Of a stretch of DNA of 64,000 nt, positions 21,043 to 30,487 are shown piece after piece. The notes under the pieces were generated by a model, which saw nothing but the letters and a program-made list of their open reading frames with translations, was not told where the DNA came from and did not search any database. How positions within the stretch are numbered: the stretch's first letter is position 1; every line of letters begins with the position of its first letter. The DNA is from Alcanivorax sp. (lineage in GTDB: Bacteria > Pseudomonadota > Gammaproteobacteria > Pseudomonadales > Alcanivoracaceae). Made by a program: the position numbers and the translations under genes. The stretch lies in contig CP051239.1 of the NCBI GenBank assembly GCA_017794945.1, forward strand, positions 1,426,001 to 1,490,000, given 5' to 3'.

Positions 21043-21693
21043 ATGAGCGATTTTTACCGTGAGCAGCACAAACTGCGGCTCGCTTACATGCCCTGGCTGT
21101 ACCCGCGTCTCAAGCCCCGCCACCGCGATTGGGCCGTGCCCTGGCAGGCCGAGCTGCAGCGGCAATGGTCCATTCTGGAGACCGTGCACTTCGGCGTGCA
21201 CTGTTTTGTGGCGCCCCAGGCACGGCTGTTCGCGGAACCCGGCCGGGATATCCACGTCGGCGACGGCAGCCACATCGCCGCGGACTGTGTACTGCACGGC
21301 CCGCTGCGCCTGGGCGCGTCGGTCAGCCTCAACCATCACGTGACCCTGGAGGGGGGCGCCGCCGGGATTGAGATCGGTGACCATACCCGCGTCGCCGCCT
21401 ACTGTACCTTATACGCCTTCGACCACGGTATGGACGCGGCCGCGCTGGTGCGTGAACAGCCGGTGCGCTCCCGGGGGATCCGCATCGGCCGCGATGTGTG
21501 GCTGGGCGCCCGGGTGGGCGTGGTCGACGGCGTCACCATCGGCGACCACGCGGTGGTGGGCATGGGGTCGGTGGTCACCCGCGATGTGCCCGCCTGGACC
21601 ATCGTCGCCGGCAATCCCGCCCGTGTGATCGGCCACCGGCCGGGGGCACCCATAAACCGGGGCGGTGCCCCGCGACACGGAGAGACGCCATGA
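21043..21693 (+). CDS. Hexapeptide-repeat acyltransferase (WcaF/maltose O-acetyltransferase type)
   Basis: A 216-residue left-handed beta-helix acyltransferase. Hexapeptide repeats such as [40 protein letters not shown] and [33 protein letters not shown] are visible. The catalytic His is likely in the FDHGMD loop. The stop overlaps the ATG of the next gene (ATGA at 21690-21693), so it is translationally coupled to the MFS-acyltransferase. This suggests a role in envelope lipid or glycan acylation. Confidence 0.85.
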   Translation: MSDFYREQHKLRLAYMPWLYPRLKPRHRDWAVPWQAELQRQWSILETVHFGVHCFVAPQARLFAEPGRDIHVGDGSHIAADCVLHGPLRLGASVSLNHHVTLEGGAAGIEIGDHTRVAAYCTLYAFDHGMDAAALVREQPVRSRGIRIGRDVWLGARVGVVDGVTIGDHAVVGMGSVVTRDVPAWTIVAGNPARVIGHRPGAPINRGGAPRHGETP

Positions 21694-23561
21694 GTACCAG
21701 TGTTTTTTCACTGCTGGTGAAACGCCGCTTCGGGCCTTTTTTCTTTACCCAGTTTCTCGGCGCCTTCAACGACAACGTGTTCCGCCAGGCGCTGATTTTG
21801 CTGATCGCCTCCGGGGTGGTCGCCGGCACCGAGGTGAACACCCTGAACAACGTGGCCCTGGCGTTGTTTATCCTGCCGTTCTTCCTGTTCTCGGCGCTGG
21901 CCGGGCAGCTCGCCGACAAGTACGACCGGGCCATGCTGGTGCGGCGCATCAAGTTGGTGGAAATCTTCATCATGACGTTCGCGGCGGTGGGCTTTTTCTT
22001 CAACGCCGTCTATTTCCTGCTCGCGATACTGTTCTGCATGGGCCTGCAGTCCACCTTCTTCGGCCCCATCAAGTACTCCATCATTCCCCAGCATTTGCCG
22101 TCCCGGGAACTGGTGTCCGGCAACGCCCTGGTGGAAATGGGCACCTTTCTGGCGATTCTGCTCGGCTCGATTTCCGGGGTGCTGCTGAAAATGGACGCCG
22201 CCGACCCGCTGATCGTGTCCGCGGTGGTGGTGGGCCTGGCGGCGCTGGGGTATCTGGCCGCCCGTGGCATTCCCAAGGCGCCGGCCGCCGACCCGGGAAT
22301 GAAGATCAACTGGAATCTGTGGCGGGAAACCTGGCATATCGTCGGCTACGCACGGGAGGTGAAATCGGTGTGGATGTGCGTGCTGGGCATTTGCTGGTTC
22401 TGGTTTCTCGGCGCCGCCTACACCACCCAGCTCAAGGTCTACGTGGACGACTATCTGCTCGGCACCGACGGCCTCTATGCCTTGCTGCTGGGCACCTTTT
22501 CCGTGGGCATCGGGCTGGGCTCCTACCTGTGCGAGAAAATGTCCGGCCACCGCGTGGAGCTGGGCCTGGTGCCGCTGGGTTCAATCGGGTTGAGCGCCTT
22601 CGGCATCGACCTGTTCTTCTCCTACGCCGGCCTGCCCAAGGATGTGTCGGTGGACATCGCCGCCTTCCTGCAACAGCCGGCCGGCTGGCGGGTGATGGTG
22701 GATCTGCTTGGCATCGGGGTGTTCGGCGGCTTCTATATCGTGCCGCTGTTCGCGCTGATCCAGCAGCGTTCCAACCCCAGCCATCTGGCGCGCATCATCG
22801 CCGCCAACAATATTCTCAATTCCCTGTTCATGGTGGGTTCGGCGGTGGCGGGTATCGTGCTGGTCGGTATGCTCGATCTCACCGTACCGGAGTTCTTCCT
22901 GGTGCTGTCGCTGGCCAATGTGCTGGTGGCCGCCTACATCTACACCCGGGTGCCGGAGTTCCTGATCCGCCTGCTGGTGTGGATGCTCACCAATGTGCTG
23001 TACCGCATCAAGGAACAGGGCATGGAGAACATTCCGGACGAAGGCCCCTGCCTGCTGGTGTGCAACCACGTCAGCTATGTGGATGCGTTGCTGCTGGGCG
23101 GCGCCGTGCGCCGGCCGGTGCGGTTCGTGATGGCCAAGCCGATCTACGATTTGCCGTTGATGAACTATATCTTCCGGACCGGAAAGGCGATTCCGATCGA
23201 TTCCAAGGAGCGTAATCCGGAGATTTACCAGCAGGCGTTCGAGCGCATCAACGAGGAACTGGCGGACGGCCAGGTGGTGTGCATCTTCCCGGAAGGCAAG
23301 CTGACCCGGGACGGTGAGCTGGCGGAATTCAAAACCGGGATGGAAAAAATTGTAAATGAAAATCGGGTTCCGGTAATTCCCATGGCACTCTCCGGTCTAT
23401 GGGGTAGCTTCTTCAGCCACAAGGGCGGCCCGGCGTTGACCCGGCTGCCGAAGCGTTTCTGGTCCCGCGTGAAACTCAATGTGGGCGAAGCGGTAACCGC
23501 CGACCAGGTGGCGTCGCAGGACATGCGGCGCCGGGTGCTCGGGTTACGGGAACGACCGTGA
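21690..23561 (+). CDS. MFS transporter fused to PlsC-type acyltransferase (lysophospholipid flippase/acyltransferase-like)
   Basis: A 623-residue two-domain protein. Residues ~1-420 form a 12-TM major facilitator of the LplT type, starting [26 protein letters not shown], the typical LplT entry. Residues ~430-620 form a PlsC acyltransferase with NHVSYVD near 458 and [11 protein letters not shown] near 532. This resembles the LplT-Aas lysophospholipid uptake and re-acylation system, but the AMP-ligase (acyl-ACP synthetase) domain of Aas is absent. Predicted role: flipping and re-acylating lysophospholipids at the inner membrane. Confidence 0.85.
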   Translation: MSTSVFSLLVKRRFGPFFFTQFLGAFNDNVFRQALILLIASGVVAGTEVNTLNNVALALFILPFFLFSALAGQLADKYDRAMLVRRIKLVEIFIMTFAAVGFFFNAVYFLLAILFCMGLQSTFFGPIKYSIIPQHLPSRELVSGNALVEMGTFLAILLGSISGVLLKMDAADPLIVSAVVVGLAALGYLAARGIPKAPAADPGMKINWNLWRETWHIVGYAREVKSVWMCVLGICWFWFLGAAYTTQLKVYVDDYLLGTDGLYALLLGTFSVGIGLGSYLCEKMSGHRVELGLVPLGSIGLSAFGIDLFFSYAGLPKDVSVDIAAFLQQPAGWRVMVDLLGIGVFGGFYIVPLFALIQQRSNPSHLARIIAANNILNSLFMVGSAVAGIVLVGMLDLTVPEFFLVLSLANVLVAAYIYTRVPEFLIRLLVWMLTNVLYRIKEQGMENIPDEGPCLLVCNHVSYVDALLLGGAVRRPVRFVMAKPIYDLPLMNYIFRTGKAIPIDSKERNPEIYQQAFERINEELADGQVVCIFPEGKLTRDGELAEFKTGMEKIVNENRVPVIPMALSGLWGSFFSHKGGPALTRLPKRFWSRVKLNVGEAVTADQVASQDMRRRVLGLRERP

Positions 23562-23611
23562 TCCGCCCGGATCTCAGGATCCAAGAACCGATACGATTAA
23601 AGAGGATAACC

Positions 23612-24169
23612 ATGCGACGTATTCTGATAGCTCTGAGTCTGCTTTTCACCTTCACGGCCAGCCACGCGAGCAATGTGGAAATTCAGCATGTGTTCGGTTG
23701 GATCGAAAACGCCACGCTGGAACCCTGGGGCGTGAAAGTGAAAAGCAAACTCGACACCGGTGCCCTCACTTCTTCCCTGCACGCCCGCAACATTGAACGT
23801 TTTGAAAAAGACGGCGAGGAGTGGGTGCGCTTTGAAGTGAACGTGGAAGACCAGGACGAAGACGAAAAAGTGTCGCGCAAGTTCGAGCGCCCGCTTTATC
23901 GCGACGTGATCATTCGTGGTGCCGGTGGTGAAGAGCGCCGTCCGGTGGTGCTGATGGAAATCTGCTTCGGCGATACCGTGCACGAAGAGCAGTTCAGCCT
24001 GGAAAACCGCAGCGACATGATCTATCCGGTGCTGATCGGCCGCCGCACCATCCAGCATCTGGGCGTGGTGGACGTGACCAACACCTTCATGCACGAACCG
24101 CAGTGCGATGAAGACAGCCCGGTGGAAAAATTCGACAAGGACAACACCGACGAAGACGTGGGTGTGTGA
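23612..24169 (+). CDS. Retropepsin-like aspartic protease family protein (RimB/ATP-dependent zinc protease, PF05618)
   Basis: Exported 185-residue protein with signal peptide MRRILIALSLLFTFTASHA. The family was named ATP-dependent zinc protease, but the fold is retropepsin-like. The active-site motif KLDTGALTSSLHA (Asp near residue 47) is intact, followed by conserved YPVLIGRRTI and a C-terminal VDVTNTFMHEPQC. Start ATG 23612 has AGAGGA upstream. It is the last core gene before the island. Confidence 0.87.
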   Translation: MRRILIALSLLFTFTASHASNVEIQHVFGWIENATLEPWGVKVKSKLDTGALTSSLHARNIERFEKDGEEWVRFEVNVEDQDEDEKVSRKFERPLYRDVIIRGAGGEERRPVVLMEICFGDTVHEEQFSLENRSDMIYPVLIGRRTIQHLGVVDVTNTFMHEPQCDEDSPVEKFDKDNTDEDVGV

Positions 24170-24309
24170 AGTTTTGAGATCGTCTGTGCTCACTGGTAGC
24201 TCGCCTGTAGGATAGCTTCAAACCGCCTTTTGACAGGGGGTTTTCTGGTAAATTTGTCTGTGTAGCATCTGAAGGAGTCTGATGAAATCTGCTGTAATCC
24301 AGTTCAAGA

Positions 24310-24345
24310 GTATAGGTTTTGGTATAGCTTTTGGTGTAGGGTTGT
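24310..24345. repeat. Three tandem 12-bp repeats upstream of the integrase
   Basis: GTATAGGTTTTG (24310-24321), GTATAGCTTTTG (24322-24333) and a degenerate GTGTAGGGTTGT (24334-24345). The position, directly before the integrase start and just inside the island end, fits arm-type integrase-binding sites. No known att core was recognised. The rest of 24170-24371 is non-coding; an imperfect hairpin near 24230-24253 may terminate the protease gene. Confidence 0.5.
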
Positions 24346-24371
24346 GGGCGCCTTAACAAAAAAGGCTGTTG

Positions 24372-25811
24372 ATGATGAAAAGCTATACTTATGGTCAGAG
24401 CTTCATCAATGCCATCGATGGCTATCGTTCCAATCAGTTAATGGATCAAAGCATGCAGAATAACAAACACGGCAACAAGCCACTATCGGCGAGAGCCATC
24501 GAGACGATGCGGCCTGGCGATAAAGTCAAAGTGGACACTGGAGAGAATGCCGGTCTGCGTGTGACTTGCGGGGCTAGCGGTGGCAGGTCGTTCATCTATC
24601 GCTATCGGAGCCCCGAAACGGGCAAGCTAACTCAAGTCAAGATAGGGAATTACCCCTCGATGAGTCTGGCTGAGGCTCGCCTAGAGCTTGCTCGGATGAA
24701 GGCTTTACGACGAGATGGCGTATGCATTCGTGCCGAAATTCAGCGGGAGAAAGTACGTCAAAGTGCAAAAATTGAACAGGAAAAGGAAGCGGCAGAGGTG
24801 GCCGCGTTTACTGTTCGTGACTTGGTTGATCTGTACTTAACTGAAGTGATTGAGGATCGACTGGTTGTAAATCGTCGAACTGGGGCTCAGAAACGAGTTC
24901 CTGGTGCACGGAAACCTAAGGGGCAGGCCGAGACTAGGCGCACCCTGTACGGTGATGCTGTACGCACTCTGGGGGATCGATCTGCTGCAGAAGTTCGGCG
25001 TAAACATGTGGTAGAGATGGTGAAGGACATTCTTGACCGGGGAGCAAACGTTCAGGCTGGGAATGTGCTGCGTGAGCTCAGTGCCGCCTACGACTATGCG
25101 ATTGGCCTTGGCAAGTTTGATGATGATTTTGCGAACCCGGCTTTGTTGGCAAAGTCGAGCCTGAAGCAGGCTAGAGTCCGACTTACGTCTGTTCGGGGCA
25201 AACGCGTATTGTCCGATGCGGAGTTGAAGGAAGTGTTAGCGTGGTTGCCAGGCTCTGGTTTCTCGGTAACACAAAAGAACGTCATTCGTTTGACTCTGTG
25301 GACAGGAGCTCGCACGGGTGAGGTTTGTAAGGCGCGTTGGTCTGATGTAGATCTCGATCGAGCAGTTTGGCATATGCGAGACTCCAAGAACGGAGCCGAG
25401 CGGTATGTGCAGTTGCCGAGCCAAGCTGTGGCTTTTCTCCGTCAGCTTCGTTTAACCACCAATACCTATCTGTTTCCTTCGAGTCGGACGGGATTGCCGA
25501 TCCAGCAGAAATCGCTTACCGAAACAAAATGGTATTTGAGAAATTCTGCCAAGGCTCGAAGTGGCACCTACTTTAAGCCAGGCCAAGCTTGGCTGGATAG
25601 CATTCCTGACTGGTCTCCACATGATCTGCGTCGTACGGTTCGCACGGGGTTGTCTCGTTTAGGCTGTCGCAATGAAGTGGCTGAGGCAGTGATAGGGCAT
25701 TCAAGAAAGGGTATTGAAGGGACTTATGATCTGCACGATTATGAACCCGAATGTCGCGAGTGGCTGCAAAAGTGGGCTGATCATCTGGAAACTCTTGACG
25801 GCGTGTGTTAG
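24372..25811 (+). CDS. P4-type tyrosine integrase
   Basis: Site-specific recombinase of 479 residues with an N-terminal DUF4102-like arm-binding domain (LRVTCGASGGRSFIYRYRSPETGKLTQVKIGNYP, LAEARLELARMKALRRDG) and a C-terminal catalytic domain. Catalytic residues seen: Arg in GARTGEVCKARW near 314, HDLRRT near 417-422, His in IGHSRKG near 444 and Tyr in GTYDLHDY near 452. I prefer ATG 24372 with AAAGG upstream over the TTG at 24369. It probably mobilised the copper island, and no frame damage is seen. Confidence 0.92.
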   Translation: MMKSYTYGQSFINAIDGYRSNQLMDQSMQNNKHGNKPLSARAIETMRPGDKVKVDTGENAGLRVTCGASGGRSFIYRYRSPETGKLTQVKIGNYPSMSLAEARLELARMKALRRDGVCIRAEIQREKVRQSAKIEQEKEAAEVAAFTVRDLVDLYLTEVIEDRLVVNRRTGAQKRVPGARKPKGQAETRRTLYGDAVRTLGDRSAAEVRRKHVVEMVKDILDRGANVQAGNVLRELSAAYDYAIGLGKFDDDFANPALLAKSSLKQARVRLTSVRGKRVLSDAELKEVLAWLPGSGFSVTQKNVIRLTLWTGARTGEVCKARWSDVDLDRAVWHMRDSKNGAERYVQLPSQAVAFLRQLRLTTNTYLFPSSRTGLPIQQKSLTETKWYLRNSAKARSGTYFKPGQAWLDSIPDWSPHDLRRTVRTGLSRLGCRNEVAEAVIGHSRKGIEGTYDLHDYEPECREWLQKWADHLETLDGVC

Positions 25812-25854
25812 TTGGCATAACCCATCTTAATTTCACAAATTGCAGCAACCGGAC

Positions 25855-25876
25855 AGAGAGAAATCTATTTCTCTCT
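25855..25876. terminator. Convergent terminator between integrase and sensor kinase genes
   Basis: Inverted repeat AGAGAGAAAT / ATTTCTCTCT with a 2-nt centre, located 44 bp after the integrase stop and 98 bp after the convergent kinase stop. It has weak T-richness on both sides, so it may act bidirectionally. Confidence 0.45.
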
Positions 25877-25973
25877 GTCTCTCTTAGGCTCGCCAGTCCC
25901 TGACCTTGCTGGCCTACGGCCTCCACCGGACGCCTCGATCGGTCCGCTGCTAAACAAAAGCGAACATTCGATT

Positions 25974-27308
25974 TTATCTTAATAATTCGATAGAAACGCG
26001 TAAACCGCTACAGGACTTAGTCGAAAAGCTGATTTTACCTTCATAGCGAGTCACTATATCTCGAACGATAGCAAGGCCGAGACCGTGCCCAGGTGTTTGC
26101 TCATCTAGCCGCAGACCCCTTTGGCCCAAACTGGCTAAATCCTTGTGATTAACCCCTGGGCCATCATCAGCAACAACTATTCGCTTGAAGCCGCTGCCTT
26201 GTTCCACAGAGAGCTCTACGCATCTCGAAGACCATTTGCCAGCATTGTCGAGTAAGTTGCCCAATACTTCATTTAGATCATGTTCTTCTATCGGCCATCG
26301 GCTGTCTTCAGGCAGAGAACTCGATAGTTCAAACGACTTTTCCGGATATAAACGACCGAGCATCCACAAAAGATCCCGTGCCTGTTTTATGGGGTAGGCG
26401 CTTTTTCCAATCTGGGGCCCTGCAAAACGGCTTCGACGCATTTCAGCTTCTAATTGCCTGTCGATATCGCTTAGTCGCTCCACCATCTGGCGCCTTAGAT
26501 TGGTGTCGAGAGGACGTGTGTCGTCTTCCAGTATCTGCCGGACGGCTGCGATGGGGGTTTTGACGCTATGAGACAGGTTTGCGAGAGCGTCCCTGGAGCG
26601 CTCCAGTCGCTGATCTAAGGAGTCCAGCAACTGATTTAGTTGAAGAACCAGCGGGTGGAACTCCTCTGGCGACTGAACGTTGATTCGGGAGATCTCTCCG
26701 TCCTGGAGTCTTTTTAATGCGGCTTTGAGTGTGACAACCGGTCGCATGGACATCGTGATTCCGAACCAGAGCACGGCGACCAAGAGCATAATCAACAGAA
26801 CTGATACTACGGCGGTCCAGGCATGAAGTGCAGCTTGGCTGCGTTTCAGCGCACCCAGATCTTCAGAAACGATTACGACGATGGGTGTTTCACCGACCTG
26901 AAAAGACTTTCGGTAGGCGAGGATGTCTAAGGGAGTATCAGTGGTTTCGGCATCTTCTACGCGAACGGTTCCGTCTTCTTCGTTTTCAATCAGAGGCGTT
27001 AACAAGGGCTCCCAAGTATCGGGTGAAATGATGGTCTGTTCGGGTGTATGTATGGCAAAGGCATGATGAAAAACATCCTGGAAATAATCGCCCGTCTGGA
27101 GAGTGTCAACTTCACCATTCGCGTCGCGAATCTGGTGCTCAAGGAAAACGACTTCATCTTTCAGTCGGCTTTCAACGAATTCCCGAGATATTCGGTCGAG
27201 CAGCAAGCCATGGACCAACCACGCCACCCCCATTAGACCAATTCCGGCGGGCAGTAACAGCGCAAGCAAGGTTCCTTTTACGGACGCAGGCTTTTTAAGG
27301 AATCGCAT
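25974..27308 (-). CDS. Copper-island sensor histidine kinase (PhoQ-like)
   Basis: Inner-membrane sensor kinase of 444 residues. TM1 is ~12-35, a periplasmic sensor domain ~36-155, TM2 ~162-182, then HAMP. The H-box LSHSVKTPIA has its His near 248, the N-box is NLLDNAGKW, and the G-boxes are DDGPG and GHGLGLAI. The periplasmic domain has several His and acidic residues (FHHAFAIHTPEQ) but no clear Met-rich copper site. It overlaps the upstream response-regulator gene by 14 bp. The genes around it suggest that copper is the signal; that is inference. Confidence 0.88.
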   Translation of the reverse strand: MRFLKKPASVKGTLLALLLPAGIGLMGVAWLVHGLLLDRISREFVESRLKDEVVFLEHQIRDANGEVDTLQTGDYFQDVFHHAFAIHTPEQTIISPDTWEPLLTPLIENEEDGTVRVEDAETTDTPLDILAYRKSFQVGETPIVVIVSEDLGALKRSQAALHAWTAVVSVLLIMLLVAVLWFGITMSMRPVVTLKAALKRLQDGEISRINVQSPEEFHPLVLQLNQLLDSLDQRLERSRDALANLSHSVKTPIAAVRQILEDDTRPLDTNLRRQMVERLSDIDRQLEAEMRRSRFAGPQIGKSAYPIKQARDLLWMLGRLYPEKSFELSSSLPEDSRWPIEEHDLNEVLGNLLDNAGKWSSRCVELSVEQGSGFKRIVVADDGPGVNHKDLASLGQRGLRLDEQTPGHGLGLAIVRDIVTRYEGKISFSTKSCSGLRVSIELLR

Positions 27309-27960
27309 TAAAAATGTACCCCTGGCCGCGTCGTGTTGAGATGGTTTCGCTGCCCACTAGCTTCCTTAACCTCCGAATATACGCCTCAATGACGTTTTCG
27401 CTCGGGCTATCATTCAAGTTGTAAAGCTGTTCCATTAGTTGTTCTTTGGAAAAGACGTGGCCAGGGCGGCTCATCAAACAACGTAGCAGCCGGAATTCGG
27501 TGCCGGTAAGTGTATGTTCCACGCCGTCGTCCATCTTGAGACTCTGGCGGTTTTCGTCCAGTTCAAAGCGGCCGGCTTTAACCTGAGCATGGACCCTTCC
27601 TTCACTTCGACGCACGAGTGCGTTGAGGCGTGCGATTAGCTCTTCTGTCTGAAAAGGTTTTGCCAGGTAATCGTCTGCCCCGGCTTTTAAGCCGTTAACC
27701 TTATCCTGCCAATCGCCTCTCGCGGTCAGAATCAAGACCGGACAGCTGACGTGATTCGTTCGCCACTTTCTCAATACGTCCAGCCCGTTGCCATCAGGTA
27801 GACCCAGGTCCAGAACAACAGCACGGTAATCCTCTTGCTCACCCAGAACGACGGCTTCTCGGGCACTGGGAGTTGTATCAACGCTGAAACCTGCTTTTCC
27901 CAACTGCCTGACCAGACCCTCAGCAAGCAAGCGGTCATCTTCGACGAGCAGTAAACGCAT
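27295..27960 (-). CDS. OmpR/PhoP-family response regulator of the copper island
   Basis: A 221-residue two-domain regulator. The receiver domain has the acidic pair VEDD, phospho-acceptor Asp in VVLDLGLPDGNG near residue 51, and Lys in AKPF near 101. The winged-helix output domain ends with SENVIEAYIRRLRKLVGSETISTRRGQGYIF, typical of OmpR/PhoB members that bind 11-bp direct repeats. Its gene is divergent from the cupredoxin gene across a control region with two such repeats in mirror orientation. Confidence 0.92.
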   Translation of the reverse strand: MRLLLVEDDRLLAEGLVRQLGKAGFSVDTTPSAREAVVLGEQEDYRAVVLDLGLPDGNGLDVLRKWRTNHVSCPVLILTARGDWQDKVNGLKAGADDYLAKPFQTEELIARLNALVRRSEGRVHAQVKAGRFELDENRQSLKMDDGVEHTLTGTEFRLLRCLMSRPGHVFSKEQLMEQLYNLNDSPSENVIEAYIRRLRKLVGSETISTRRGQGYIFNAIP

Positions 27961-28010
27961 GAGTTTTTCCTTCTATGTATGGTCCGCGGTCGAAAGTGTG
28001 ACTGATTAAC

Positions 28011-28026
28011 CTGAATTCAGCCTGAA
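28011..28026 (-). promoter_or_regulatory. Predicted response-regulator box 1 (autoregulatory side)
   Basis: Read on the minus strand: TTCAG-N6-TTCAG followed by GTTA. The two half-sites start 11 bp apart, one helical turn, as expected for OmpR-family dimers. It lies 51 bp upstream of the response-regulator ATG and oriented toward it. Confidence 0.55.
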
Positions 28027-28045
28027 CGGAAAATAGTTCGAGTTT

Positions 28046-28061
28046 TTCAGAAAGAATTCAG
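28046..28061 (+). promoter_or_regulatory. Predicted response-regulator box 2 (cupredoxin-copAB side)
   Basis: TTCAG-N6-TTCAG followed by GTTA on the plus strand, the mirror image of box 1 with 19 bp between them. It lies ~98 bp upstream of the cupredoxin ATG and points toward it. Confidence 0.55.
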
Positions 28062-28159
28062 GTTAGTGAGAGAAGGTAACAACCGATTCTGGACATTGCT
28101 CAAGATTGGGGCTCAATCCTGCAGTGTTTTTCGAGCAATATTTTACAGAGGATAAAAAG

Positions 28160-28693
28160 ATGAATGCATCAAAACTATTCGTAGCGGGTATGGCGCTTTC
28201 AATGTCGGCAACAGCGTTTGCGGCTGGCGCCCATGATGGTGGCCACGGGCACGGCGCTACAAGCGGTGAACCTGGCAAAGCGTCGGAGGCCAGCCGAACC
28301 GTAACTGTCGAGATGTACGACAACTACTACGAACCCGAAGAAATCAGTGTAAAGCCGGGTGAAACCGTTCGCTTCGTGGTGGAGAACAAGGGAAACCTCG
28401 TCCATGAGTTCAATGTTGGCACTCCCGACATGCACGAAGCTCATCGAGAGGAAATGATGATGATGGTTGAGCATGGCGTCATCCAGGGCGGCAAGCTGAA
28501 CCACGACATGATGAATATGGATATGGGGAATGGCCATTCCATGAAGCATGACGACCCGAACAGCGTGTTGCTGGAACCGGGCCAAAGTAAAGAAGTGGTT
28601 TGGAAGTTCTCTGATAAAGGCAATATCGAATTTGCCTGCAACGTGCCGGGCCACTATCAGGCCGGGATGTACGGTGAGGTCAATTTCGAGTAA
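28160..28693 (+). CDS. Periplasmic cupredoxin (CopI-like) copper-tolerance protein
   Basis: A 177-residue exported protein with signal peptide MNASKLFVAGMALSMSATAFA, then a His-rich segment (AHDGGHGHG), then a cupredoxin fold. The type 1 copper ligands are visible: His in NLVHEF near 81, then Cys, His and Met in ACNVPGHYQAGM near 159, 164 and 169. A Met/His-rich loop (MMMMVEHGV, NHDMMNMDMGNGHSMKHD) lies between them and could bind extra copper. It resembles CopI, a periplasmic cupredoxin tied to copper tolerance. Start ATG 28160 follows AGAGGATAAAAAG. First gene of a three-gene operon. Confidence 0.87.
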   Translation: MNASKLFVAGMALSMSATAFAAGAHDGGHGHGATSGEPGKASEASRTVTVEMYDNYYEPEEISVKPGETVRFVVENKGNLVHEFNVGTPDMHEAHREEMMMMVEHGVIQGGKLNHDMMNMDMGNGHSMKHDDPNSVLLEPGQSKEVVWKFSDKGNIEFACNVPGHYQAGMYGEVNFE

Positions 28694-28777
28694 CTCGCTT
28701 AACTGAGGTCCGCGAGCGCGGGGCTGAGACACGTTTCTCGGCCCGGCTTCAATGACGTGTAGTTTGGAGCAACACAG

Positions 28778-30487
28778 ATGAAACCACGCTTTTTGACAGG
28801 GCTTTTGAGCCTGCTGATGCCAGCCATGGTTATGGCCGGTGAGTACGATCTGACGGTCGACCGCGTTGAAATTGATACCGGCGATTTTGTGAAGGAAGGC
28901 ATCGGATACAACGGCGCATCCCCGGGACCGGTGATGCGCTTCAAGGAAGGCGAAAACGTCAAGATCAACGTGACCAATAACCTGGATGAGATGACGTCCA
29001 TTCACTGGCATGGGTTGATCCTTCCTTTTGATCAGGACGGTGTACCCGGCATAAGTTTCCCAGGCATCAAGCCGGGTGAAACCTTTACTTATGAATTTCC
29101 TATCCAGCAGGCAGGCACTTACTGGTTCCACAGCCACTCTGGTTTTCAGGAGCCGGATGGCGCCTATGGTGCCATTGTGATCGAACCGGAAAAACGTGAG
29201 CCGTTTCGTTATGACCGCGAGTACGTGGTGCAGTTGACTGACAAGCACCCCCATTCCGGTGACCGCATCATGCGCAACCTGAAAATGATACCGGATTACT
29301 ACAACCGTGAGCAGCAAACCGTGGGGGAGTTTTTTTCGGACGCGTCCAAAAACGGTCTGATGAACACCATTCGGGACCGCATGGCCTGGGGTGACATGCG
29401 GATGATGAAAGCGGACGTTGAGGACTTGCAGGGCTTTACGGGCCTGATCAACGGCAAAGGTCCCGAGCAGAACTGGACTGGCCTTTTTGAGCCCGGAGAA
29501 CGCATCCGGCTGCGGTTCATCAACTCCTCGGCCATGACCTACTTCGACATACGGATTACCGGTCTGGACATGACGGTTGTACAGGCCGATGGCAACAACG
29601 TTCAGCCCGTTAACGTGGACGAGTTCCGGATCGGTGTGGCGGAAACCTATGATGTGATCGTCCACCCGAAAGATGAGCAGGCCTACACCATTTTCGCTGA
29701 ATCCATGGGGCGTTCCGGCTATGCCAGGGCAACGTTGGCCCCCGAAGAAGGTATGGAAGCGGCTGTTCCGCAACTGCGTGATCCGGCGCGCCTGACTATG
29801 GCAGACATGAGCGGTATGCCCGGCATGGACCATGGCAACATGGCCGGTATGGATCATGGCGACATGGATATGAATAGCTCAGAAGGGATGTCCGGAATGG
29901 ATCATTCCAACATGGAAGGCATGGATCATGGTTCCATGGCGATGGGAAAAGGCGGCCAAAACGACCCCTTTTACGCCAAGGGAAGTGGCCTTGTACCCAC
30001 GGCAGCCAATGGCGGCAAGTTCCTGTCCTATGCTGACCTGAAGGCCCAAGATCCACTGTATGAAGACCGCGAACCGACCCGGGAAATTGAGCTTCGTTTG
30101 ACCGGCAATATGGAGCGTTATACCTGGAGCATTAATGGCGTCAAGTACGAAGACGCAGACCCAATTCGTCTCAAATACGGTGAGCGAGTTCGCTTCAAAT
30201 TCGTGAACGAGACCATGATGACTCACCCTATGCACCTGCACGGTATGTGGTCCATTCTCGATGTTGGTGCAGACCAATGGAACCCGATCAAGCACACGGT
30301 CAGTGTGCAGCCAGGCACCACGGTTTACATGGAAACCGAGGTCGACGAGCCCGGTCAGTGGGCGTTCCACTGTCACCTGTCCTATCACGCGGCCGCTGGT
30401 ATGTTCCGCAAGGTCATTGTTGAAGGTGGGCCAGAGTCGACGCAGGCCAAAACAGACGTGATTGCCAAAGATGGAGGTGAGGTATGA
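28778..30487 (+). CDS. copA: Copper-resistance multicopper oxidase CopA
   Basis: Periplasmic multicopper oxidase of 569 residues, probably oxidising Cu(I) to less toxic Cu(II). Copper ligand motifs: HWHG near 76, WFHSHSG near 118-122, HPMHLHG near 490, and HCHLSYHAAAGM at the C-terminus. A Met-rich insert at ~345-390 repeats MDHGNMAGMDHGDMDM-type units, as in PcoA/CopA. Oddly, the signal peptide MKPRFLTGLLSLLMPAMVMA lacks the twin arginines normal for this family and looks Sec-type. It overlaps copB by 4 bp. Confidence 0.93.
   Translation: MKPRFLTGLLSLLMPAMVMAGEYDLTVDRVEIDTGDFVKEGIGYNGASPGPVMRFKEGENVKINVTNNLDEMTSIHWHGLILPFDQDGVPGISFPGIKPGETFTYEFPIQQAGTYWFHSHSGFQEPDGAYGAIVIEPEKREPFRYDREYVVQLTDKHPHSGDRIMRNLKMIPDYYNREQQTVGEFFSDASKNGLMNTIRDRMAWGDMRMMKADVEDLQGFTGLINGKGPEQNWTGLFEPGERIRLRFINSSAMTYFDIRITGLDMTVVQADGNNVQPVNVDEFRIGVAETYDVIVHPKDEQAYTIFAESMGRSGYARATLAPEEGMEAAVPQLRDPARLTMADMSGMPGMDHGNMAGMDHGDMDMNSSEGMSGMDHSNMEGMDHGSMAMGKGGQNDPFYAKGSGLVPTAANGGKFLSYADLKAQDPLYEDREPTREIELRLTGNMERYTWSINGVKYEDADPIRLKYGERVRFKFVNETMMTHPMHLHGMWSILDVGADQWNPIKHTVSVQPGTTVYMETEVDEPGQWAFHCHLSYHAAAGMFRKVIVEGGPESTQAKTDVIAKDGGEV

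Noticed and set aside
24310..24345. CRISPR array
   Set aside because: The 12-bp units are directly adjacent with no spacers, and no cas genes are present.
24170..24371. tRNA gene as integration target
   Set aside because: No cloverleaf-like sequence or T-loop GTTCGANTC is visible at either island end.
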